A DNA stretch of 64,000 nucleotides. It comes from Salinibaculum rarum. GTDB lineage: Archaea; Halobacteriota; Halobacteria; Halobacteriales; Haloarculaceae. The stretch lies in NCBI RefSeq assembly GCF_030505615.1, contig NZ_CP129992.1:1860001-1924000 (forward strand), read 5' to 3'. Below the pieces are notes generated by a model. The model made no database searches, was not told where the DNA came from, and saw only the letters and a program-made list of their open reading frames with translations. Below are positions 57,980 through 64,000 of the stretch, one piece after another (position 1 is the first letter of the stretch; every line of letters begins with the position of its first letter). Made by a program: the position numbers and the translations under genes.

Positions 57980-59257
57980 TCATGTCTGTAATGATATGGT
58001 TCCGGCGAGCAGATAGGCGTAACCGGCCGCGCCAGCGAGAACGAGTGCGTGTCCTGCCGGGCGCGCCCAGGGAACAGAGACCGACGTGGCAGCCACGACG
58101 AGCAACCCGGCCGCGACGAGGGCGATGGTGCCCAGCGCGGTCCGGTCGTTGCCACCGGGCCAGGGACAGACGCCCGGCGGATAAAACTGGTAGACTGCGC
58201 CGACGATGCTCAGCCCCAGCAGGCCGTAGACGTTGACCCGTCGGTGAACCGTCGTCAGTGCCGGGTCCAGGCCGACGACAGCGAAGTGAACACCGAGCGC
58301 GACACCGAGACAGCCAAAGACCACGGCGACGGCAACGCTGTATAGCCCGACACGGTCACGCTCGCTCCGGAAGACCATCCGGAGATAGGCGACTGCAAAC
58401 CCGACAACTGCGACAGACTGGACGACAGCACCGACGACAAAGAATTGGCCGGCAGGATACCCCCACGCGAGCAGCGCCGGGCCGACTGCACCGGAGGGCA
58501 ACACGACGGCAGCGAGCCGACGGCTGGGGTAGGTCCCCAGAAAGCGGGGGAGGAGTCGGTAGCCGACGCTGAAAAGCAAGAGAAGCGCCACGCCGGCCGC
58601 AAAGAGGTGCGAAGTACGGACGGCCACCCCGCCAAAGGGCGAGGAAAATCCGAGCGTGCCGGCAAGCAGTTCGACACACCCGACAGTCAGGTAGCCAAAC
58701 ACCACCGGGACGAAGGCGTTGGCCAGTCGGTCGAGTCCGCGCCGGTCCGCGTTCGCGTCGCCGGTCCCAGTCTCGCCGCCAGTGAGGTTGTCCGCGACGG
58801 TGACCAGCATCGTCCCCAGAAAGACCACGACTCCCGCGACCCAGGAGAGCGCACCGACAGTCGACAGCCACGGCGGGGCGACGGCAGTCTCACCGACTGC
58901 GAGTCCAGTGACACCCACAATAAGGAGGGGTAACTGCACTGCCGGCGCGGACGGCCACGCGAGCGTCCGGTCGAAGTACGACGGGACCAGCGAGTAGGCC
59001 TTCCCGAAGACAGTCGTCAGGACGAACCCGTAGAGTCCGAGGACGATTGCGACGCGCCGGGGCACGTCTGCGAGGATTGCGACCTGCGAGAGAACGAAGC
59101 ACGCGGCGCTCACGAGCAAGAATCGTCTCGTCCAGCGGGAGATGCGTGCACTCGACACAGTGGTTCTCCGTCGCGGCGCCCCCTCACCACCGTCCCGAAC
59201 CAGTTCGGGGGCAGGCGGGCGTCGCTCGTCCGTGGTATCACACGTCTGCGTTTTCAC
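57980..59257 (-). CDS. Polytopic membrane protein resembling heme-copper oxidase subunit I or NnrS
   Basis: A 425-residue protein with about 12 membrane helices. GTG at 59257 (VKTQTCDTTDERRPP) gives a short Pro/Arg-rich cytoplasmic start. Conserved-looking histidines sit in RTSHLFAAGVALLLLFSVGY and VHRRVNVYGLLGLSIVGAVY followed by QFYPPG; these patterns are those of the cbb3-oxidase-like or NnrS-type membrane proteins found near denitrification genes. No full oxidase active site (His-Tyr pair) can be seen. It lies upstream of the halocyanin gene in the same orientation, and diverges from the Bat-type regulator, so a heme, copper or nitrogen-oxide role is likely but unproven. Confidence 0.8.
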   Translation of the reverse strand: MKTQTCDTTDERRPPAPELVRDGGEGAPRRRTTVSSARISRWTRRFLLVSAACFVLSQVAILADVPRRVAIVLGLYGFVLTTVFGKAYSLVPSYFDRTLAWPSAPAVQLPLLIVGVTGLAVGETAVAPPWLSTVGALSWVAGVVVFLGTMLVTVADNLTGGETGTGDANADRRGLDRLANAFVPVVFGYLTVGCVELLAGTLGFSSPFGGVAVRTSHLFAAGVALLLLFSVGYRLLPRFLGTYPSRRLAAVVLPSGAVGPALLAWGYPAGQFFVVGAVVQSVAVVGFAVAYLRMVFRSERDRVGLYSVAVAVVFGCLGVALGVHFAVVGLDPALTTVHRRVNVYGLLGLSIVGAVYQFYPPGVCPWPGGNDRTALGTIALVAAGLLVVAATSVSVPWARPAGHALVLAGAAGYAYLLAGTISLQT

Positions 59258-59308
59258 TTTTCGGGAATCGGCACCCCAGTTATTGCGGGACTTTGCCAAA
59301 AGAAGGGT

Positions 59309-59956
59309 ATGCCAGGCGTCAGAACAGAACTCGTCTTCGAACGGGCCGAGGGGTGCCCGGTCGCCGTCGCATCGGCGGATGTGCCGGGGCCGGTGACCGA
59401 CATCAACTGGACCGGCGGCGACGAGACAGTGACAGAGCAGGTGACTGTCGATTCCGGCGGGGAACTCGACGGCGACACAGACGACATGCCGGCGTTCGAA
59501 CCGGTCTTCGACTACGGCACCCAGGAGGTCTACGAGTTCGACCGCGACCAGACAGAGCCCTGCATCTGCGAGCACATCCAGCAGACACTCGGACCTGTCA
59601 CCGACGTCCACGCCCGCGACGGGGACCTGCACGTGACGTTACACGCCAGCGACATCTCGGGGCTGCGTGACCTCATCACCGACATGAGCGAGCAGTTTGG
59701 TGACGTGAGCGTCGAGTATCTGGTTCGCAGCGTCGACAACGACGAGCGCTCCGAGCTCGTGCCGGTCGACGTGCGGAAACTGACGGACCGCCAGCGTGAG
59801 GTCCTGTCGACGGCCCACGAGATGGGCTACTTCGAGTACCCGCGCGAGGCGAATGCGGAGGCTGTTGCCGAGGAACTGGGCATCCAGTCCTCGACCTTTG
59901 CCGAGCATCTCGCGGCCGCCCAGCAGAAGCTCATGGGCGAATTACTCGACGCGTAA
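59309..59956 (+). CDS. Bat-type (HTH_10) transcriptional regulator, NarO/DmsR-like
   Basis: A 215-residue regulator. The C-terminal HTH_10 domain (about 155-210) reads KLTDRQREVLSTAHEMGYFE, EELGIQSSTFAEHLAAAQQK, the haloarchaeal bacterio-opsin activator type. The N-terminal part has Cys16, Cys85 and Cys87 (EPCICEHI). As I recall, NarO and DmsR, which control anaerobic respiration genes, have C-xn-C-x-C-x7-C; here the position of the last Cys (95) is Gly. It diverges from the oxidase-like membrane gene at 59257 by 51 bp, with a shared AT-rich promoter core near 59277-59284. Confidence 0.85.
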   Translation: MPGVRTELVFERAEGCPVAVASADVPGPVTDINWTGGDETVTEQVTVDSGGELDGDTDDMPAFEPVFDYGTQEVYEFDRDQTEPCICEHIQQTLGPVTDVHARDGDLHVTLHASDISGLRDLITDMSEQFGDVSVEYLVRSVDNDERSELVPVDVRKLTDRQREVLSTAHEMGYFEYPREANAEAVAEELGIQSSTFAEHLAAAQQKLMGELLDA

Positions 59957-60046
59957 GGTCCCAGGACCGCGACTCGCGTCGTAGATGCCGGGGATTTTCG
60001 ACGTTTATGCATCGTTTATACGGGCCGGCCGTCTGTGATTGCACGT

Positions 60047-61330
60047 ATGACAGACGACGACATCTACACAGACAGTCTGCACGCTGGACAGGAACCCGAT
60101 GCGGAAACGCGGGCACGCGCACCGCCGCTCTACCAGACGACTTCCTACGTCTTCGAGGACGCCGACGACGCGGCCTCGCAGTTCGCGCTCGAAGAGCCGG
60201 GGTACATCTACTCGCGGCTGATGAATCCCACCGTCGAGACGCTCCAGGAACGACTCGCGGCGCTGGAACACGGTGTCGGTGCGGTCGCCACCTCGTCCGG
60301 CATGGCCGCGCTCAACCTCGTGACCTTCCTGCTGGCTGATGCCGGCGACAACGTCGTCACCGCCTCTTCGCTGTACGGCGGGACCTACACCTACTTTACC
60401 CACTCGGCACCGCGACAGGGCGTGGAGGCACGCTTCGTCGACACGCTCGATTACGAGGCCTACGAGGAAGCCATCGACGAGGACACCGCCTACGTCCACT
60501 ACGAGACCATCGGCAACCCCGCGCTCGTCACGCCGGACATGCAGCGTATCGCCGACATCGCGCACGACCACGGCGTCCCCGTCTTCGTGGACAACACCTT
60601 CGCGACGCCCTACCTCTGCAATCCGCTCGACCACGGCGCGGACCTGGTCTGGAACTCCACGACCAAGTGGATTCACGGCTCCGGCACCACCGTCGGCGGT
60701 GTCGTCGTCGATGGCGGGTCCTTCCCCTGGGCCGACCACGCCGAGAAGTTCCCCGAAATCGCTGGCGACAACCCTGCCTACCACGGCGTCAACTTCGCCG
60801 ACACCTTCGGCGACGCCGCCTTCACCTACGCCGGTATCGCCCGCGGCCTGCGTGACATGGGCAACCAGCAGTCGCCGTTCGATGCCTGGCAGACTATCCA
60901 GGGCGTCGAATCCCTGCCGATGCGGATGGAACGCCACTGCGAGAACGCGATGGCCGTCGCCGAACACCTCCAGGACCACGATGACGTGGCGTGGGTCACC
61001 TACCCCGGACTGGAGGACCACGAGACTCACGACGCTGCCAGCGAGTACCTCGATGGCGGCTACGGCGGCATGATTACGTTCGGCCTCGAGGGCGGATACG
61101 ACGCCGCCCAGTCGACCGTCGAGAACACCGAACTCGCGAGTCTGCTGGCAAACGTCGGTGACGCAAAGACGCTCATCATCCACCCCGCGAGTACGACTCA
61201 CCAGCAGCTCACCGAACAAGAGCAGGAAGCCTCTGGTGTGACCCCGGACCTCATCCGCCTCTCGGTGGGTCTGGAGTCGACCGAGGCCATCATCGCGGAC
61301 CTCGACCAGGCCATCGAGAGCGCGGCCTGA
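60047..61330 (+). CDS. metY: O-acetylhomoserine sulfhydrylase (MetY type)
   Basis: A 427-residue PLP enzyme of the Cys/Met metabolism family, ATG at 60047. Lys207 in NSTTKWIHGSGTTVGG binds PLP; YSRLMNPTVETLQERLAALE, SSGMAALNLVTFLLADAGDN and VDNTFATPYLCNPLDHGADL are family hallmarks. It makes homocysteine from O-acetylhomoserine and sulfide. No metX (homoserine acetyltransferase) lies beside it, although the pair is often adjacent in haloarchaea; a small membrane protein gene follows convergently. Confidence 0.93.
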   Translation: MTDDDIYTDSLHAGQEPDAETRARAPPLYQTTSYVFEDADDAASQFALEEPGYIYSRLMNPTVETLQERLAALEHGVGAVATSSGMAALNLVTFLLADAGDNVVTASSLYGGTYTYFTHSAPRQGVEARFVDTLDYEAYEEAIDEDTAYVHYETIGNPALVTPDMQRIADIAHDHGVPVFVDNTFATPYLCNPLDHGADLVWNSTTKWIHGSGTTVGGVVVDGGSFPWADHAEKFPEIAGDNPAYHGVNFADTFGDAAFTYAGIARGLRDMGNQQSPFDAWQTIQGVESLPMRMERHCENAMAVAEHLQDHDDVAWVTYPGLEDHETHDAASEYLDGGYGGMITFGLEGGYDAAQSTVENTELASLLANVGDAKTLIIHPASTTHQQLTEQEQEASGVTPDLIRLSVGLESTEAIIADLDQAIESAA

Positions 61331-61381
61331 CGCCACACCGGATTCGAACGGTCGCGTTTCGTCTGACCGTCGTCAGTTGCG

Positions 61382-61750
61382 TTATTCGTCGTCGTCGATG
61401 TCGATAGTCACGGGACCGCCGTCGTCATCGTCTGACTCGTCGGTGTCGGCGTCGCTGTCGTGCTCAGATGCGGATTCGCCGGCGGCCATCTGGGCCTTTG
61501 ACCGCTCTTTCTCTGCGTTTTCGGCGCTTGTGACGAGCAGGCCAGTCAGGCCGCCAGCGAGCATGCCGACGCCGGCGATTTTCGTCACCTCGACGTACCA
61601 CTCCCGCGGTTCGAGTTCGTCGACGTTCTCAAAGCCGACCCGCCAGCCGGCAGTCGCGAGTTTGAGTGCTTTCTTCGGAAGGAAGACGCTCAACAGTCCC
61701 TGGACGACCATCATCAGATAGCCGACTCGGAGGAGTGATTTCATTCCCAT
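61382..61750 (-). CDS. Small membrane protein of unknown function
   Basis: A 122-residue protein, ATG at 61750 (second ATG at 61744). Two hydrophobic segments, LRVGYLMMVVQGLLSVFLP and VTKIAGVGMLAGGLTGLLVT, are followed by a highly acidic tail (DSDADTDESDDDD). No motif is recognised. It follows MutS-like gene 61792-63549 by 41 bp in the same orientation and may share its transcript. Confidence 0.75.
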   Translation of the reverse strand: MGMKSLLRVGYLMMVVQGLLSVFLPKKALKLATAGWRVGFENVDELEPREWYVEVTKIAGVGMLAGGLTGLLVTSAENAEKERSKAQMAAGESASEHDSDADTDESDDDDGGPVTIDIDDDE

Positions 61751-61791
61751 GCACTGACTTCGGTCCCCAGTCACCTCAAAGTAGCCCTTCT

Positions 61792-63549
61792 TCACTCAGT
61801 CCAGCGAGCGTCCGCCAGCGTTCGCTGGACGGCACTCTCACCGACGGCTTCTGCAAGTGTCTCGTAGCCGGCTCGCTCGGCGTGGTCGCCCGCGTTCGCG
61901 ACCAACCGCGAGACGATAAACTCCGGCGTCGACCGGCCGACCGTCTCGAAGCGTGGCTGATAGTCGACCTCCAGTTCCAGGTCCGTCGTCAGTCCCTCCG
62001 CGAAGATGCCGTCGGTCCGTGCTTGCTCCGGGAGCGGTTCCAGGTCGTCGGCGAGGTGGGTGACAAAGACACCGAGTGCTCCCTTATCGACGGTCAGCGA
62101 GACCAGGCCATGCAGGAGGTCCGCAGCGCTCCCCGGTTCGGTAATCGCCTCGAACTCGTCGACGAGCATCAGCGCCCGTCCCTCGTCGGTCACCGGTGGC
62201 ACCACAGAGCGCAGCGTCGACTCAAGGACCCCGGCGTTGAAACTCGCGTGCCGGCGATGGAAGACGATGGTGTCGACGACGCTCACCTCGGCATCGTCGG
62301 CCGGCACCGGGAGTCCCATCTGGGCGAGCAACTGGACCTGACAGAGCGTCTCCAGCAGCGTCGTCTTCCCGCCGCTGTTCGCACCGGTCAAGACCGCAAC
62401 GCGGTCCCCGCTGGGCGGTGCCGTCGCACTCGCGACCGTCAGGTCGTGCTCGCCGACGGCGTAGGTAATCGGCTGGACCGAATCGCCAGCGTCTTCGAGA
62501 AATACGTTGCGTGCTTCCACGACGCCGGCGACCTGGTGGTCGACAAACCGTGGCCGCGTGAGGTCGAACGCGAGCGCAAAGCGAGCAAGCGACAGCGCAA
62601 AGGCGAGGTTGTCGACCGTCTCGACTGCGGCGTCGATTTCGGGTTCGGCCTCCTCGAGTACGCCCGCCAGTCGCTCGCTGACGTCTTGCTCGCGCTCTTC
62701 GACGGCCGTCCGCAAGTCGTCGGCAAGCGCCCGCAGTGTCTCGCCGACGAAAGCCGACGCGTCCGCCGCTTCCCCCGGCATCGCCTCCCGGACGCGGCCG
62801 ATGTCGACAGCAGTCTCGCCGGCGACGTGTCGGGCAAACGAATCCCGGAGTTCGTCCGTTCCGCGCGCGCCCGACCGGACAGCCTCCAGTACGTCGCCGG
62901 GGGTCGCAGAGAGGTCTTCGACACTAGCAAGCTGTGTGCGGAGTTCGTCCAGCCGGTCGTCGGCGCCCTCGCCGACGCGGTCGCCGCCGGATTCGAGGCC
63001 TGCGAGTGCAGCCTCGGCGTCTTCGAGTGCCCCGGCATCGAAATCCGAGACTGGTGCAAAAATACCCTCGTCGACACCGGTCTCCTGGAGTGCAAGTGCG
63101 GTCCTGACCGCGGAGATGCGCCCGCCAGCGACGCTCTCGTAGGCGTCGAACGCGTCCATAACTGCCGACCGACTCGCCTCGTCCAGCCCGGCCCAGGTGT
63201 CGCGGGCCTCGAGAACGCTGTCCAGTCGGGCACGCATCGCGTCGGCACTGTCGAGCGGCGTGAGAATTCGGATACGGTCGCCCGCGCTCTCGGTGACCGC
63301 GTAGTCACCGACGATGCCCAGAAGGTCCTTGTAGACGTTTCGCGCGTCGCGGGTCGCTAGGAGGTCCATCGCCTCGCCGCCGTGGGCGTGCCGGAGAATC
63401 CGGGTCGCGCGGCCACGCGGGATGCCAGCGTCTACGAGCGTCCGCACGTCGCCCGTCTCGACTGCCTCGATTGCGGCGTCGACACCGAGTTCCGCGGCCA
63501 GCAGGTCCCGGGTCTTCGGCCCGATTCCCCAGTAATCCTCCAGTCGCAT
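61792..63549 (-). CDS. MutS-family ATPase with N-terminal helix-hairpin-helix domain
   Basis: A 585-residue protein, ATG at 63549. Residues 1-55 form helix-hairpin-helix-type segments (YWGIGPKTRDLLAAELG, then RTLVDAGIPRGRATRILRHA) for DNA contact. A long helical region (about 90-340) resembles the lever of MutS. The C-terminal ATPase has Walker A GANSGGKT (389-396), Walker B LMLVDEFE (460-467) and the His loop VFVTHLADDL. No mismatch-recognition or Smr domain is visible, so it is closer to the archaeal MutS5/MutS2 branch, possibly for recombination rather than mismatch repair. Confidence 0.88.
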   Translation of the reverse strand: MRLEDYWGIGPKTRDLLAAELGVDAAIEAVETGDVRTLVDAGIPRGRATRILRHAHGGEAMDLLATRDARNVYKDLLGIVGDYAVTESAGDRIRILTPLDSADAMRARLDSVLEARDTWAGLDEASRSAVMDAFDAYESVAGGRISAVRTALALQETGVDEGIFAPVSDFDAGALEDAEAALAGLESGGDRVGEGADDRLDELRTQLASVEDLSATPGDVLEAVRSGARGTDELRDSFARHVAGETAVDIGRVREAMPGEAADASAFVGETLRALADDLRTAVEEREQDVSERLAGVLEEAEPEIDAAVETVDNLAFALSLARFALAFDLTRPRFVDHQVAGVVEARNVFLEDAGDSVQPITYAVGEHDLTVASATAPPSGDRVAVLTGANSGGKTTLLETLCQVQLLAQMGLPVPADDAEVSVVDTIVFHRRHASFNAGVLESTLRSVVPPVTDEGRALMLVDEFEAITEPGSAADLLHGLVSLTVDKGALGVFVTHLADDLEPLPEQARTDGIFAEGLTTDLELEVDYQPRFETVGRSTPEFIVSRLVANAGDHAERAGYETLAEAVGESAVQRTLADARWTE

Positions 63550-63669
63550 TGGCAGGGTGGTGGCGACCCTGGCTCTTAGTCTTTCCCGAGCGGGCCTGTC
63601 ACTGCATGCTGGTAGCCAGAGACGGACAGATTCAGGAATCTGGCCCCCGAATGCGGATACCGTACGGCG

Positions 63670-64000
63670 ATGCTCAGTATCGACGGCGCTGCCGGCGGGG
63701 GACAACTGCTCCGAACAGCGCTCTCGCTGTCGACGATTACCGACAGGTCGTTTCGTATCGACGACATCCGCGGAGACCGGCCGAACCCGGGGCTTCGCCC
63801 GCAGCACCTGTCGACGGTCGACCTCGTTGCCGATTTCTGTGACGCCGACGTGGAGGGTGCCAAGGCCGGCGCCGAATCGCTGGTCTTCGAACCAGGCTCG
63901 ACCTGTCACACGGACCTCTCGGTAGACGTCGGGACGGCGGGCAGTCTCATGCTCCTGTTCGACACGATTTTGCCAATCGGGGTGACCTGCGACGAGCCAA
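63670..64000 (+). CDS. rtcA: RNA 3'-terminal phosphate cyclase (partial, 5' part)
   Basis: The gene begins at ATG 63670 and runs off the end of the window; 110 residues are visible. MLSIDGAAGGGQLLRTALSL at the start and IRGDRPNPGLRPQHLSTVDL, then LVFEPGSTC, are the conserved blocks of RtcA, which converts RNA 3'-phosphates to 2',3'-cyclic phosphates with ATP. It diverges from the MutS-like gene across a 120-bp gap. Confidence 0.93.
   Translation, partial: MLSIDGAAGGGQLLRTALSLSTITDRSFRIDDIRGDRPNPGLRPQHLSTVDLVADFCDADVEGAKAGAESLVFEPGSTCHTDLSVDVGTAGSLMLLFDTILPIGVTCDEP

Noticed and set aside
60005-61336. A 443-codon open frame on the minus strand
   Set aside because: Antisense of metY, which has all PLP-family motifs.
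1-64000. CRISPR arrays, cas genes, restriction-modification or other obvious defence systems, replication origin
   Set aside because: No regularly spaced repeats, no Cas, methyltransferase-endonuclease or Orc1/Cdc6 proteins were seen.

Overview
The window is chromosomal DNA from a halophilic archaeon (class Halobacteria). The evidence is consistent across the sequence: high-GC coding DNA, strongly acidic predicted proteins (for example 23359-24606 and 46081-47274), Tat lipoprotein signals, two halocyanin-type blue-copper proteins, a Bat-type HTH regulator, archaeal ribosomal proteins S15 and S3Ae beside KEOPS Pcc1, archaeal FAD synthase RibL, Dph2, and the haloarchaeal N-glycosylation proteins AglJ and Agl23-like. 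Many genes have a TATA-like box about 25-28 nt before the start codon, the arrangement expected for leaderless mRNAs. I cannot name the genus from this sequence alone.

Layout. 1-7012 (minus strand): an IclR regulator and a sugar-type ABC importer (lipoprotein binding protein, two permeases, ATPase), followed by a CaiB/BaiF CoA-transferase and the start of another gene. This looks like one catabolic locus for an unidentified carbohydrate or carbohydrate-like acid. 7013-8020 is a gene-free, AT-rich island. 8021-10082: a small winged-helix protein diverging from an Lrp regulator coupled to an aminotransferase. 10186-20066: a type IV pilus-like locus with a PilB-type ATPase, a PilC/TadC-type membrane protein, a tRNA-Ala(GGC), five overlapping pilin-like secreted proteins, and a sixth, larger convergent one. 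20321-22789: rps15, a RecJ-like gene, pcc1 and rps3ae in a tight operon. 22812-28480: a blue-copper lipoprotein, a HEAT-repeat protein, a secreted lamin-tail/phospholipase D protein, a small acidic protein, and an S1-OB-DHH nuclease. 28574-31066: a JAMM metalloprotease overlapping RibL, then an aminotransferase overlapping lumazine synthase. 31175-35069: an Agl23-like membrane protein, purK and purE.

35158-39534 carries nuoA-B-CD-H-I of the respiratory complex I-like enzyme. The cluster ends after nuoI; the membrane subunits J-N are not here. 39711-48661 is a mixed region: dodecin, an A-type Fe-S carrier, a lipoprotein, hisD, a probable IS200/IS605 right-end scar, a DnaJ-membrane protein, an AI-2E family transporter, a divergent HisG-like protein, a coiled-coil protein, a metallo-beta-lactamase-fold hydrolase and a YlbF-like protein. 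48763-54261: dph2, two methyltransferases (one METTL5-like), a rhomboid protease, aglJ and a 35-residue Cys-x-Cys microprotein. 54410-64000: an XPB-like helicase, then a radical-SAM/SPASM enzyme, a halocyanin, a polytopic membrane protein and a Bat-type regulator that look like one redox or nitrogen-oxide module, followed by metY, a small membrane protein, an HhH-MutS ATPase and the start of rtcA.

The parts most worth pursuing as under-described biology are the pilin-like locus (10186-20066), the redox module at 56309-59956, the divergent HisG-like protein, the split nuo cluster, and the two small mobile-element-like signatures at 14901-15059 and 42866-42898.
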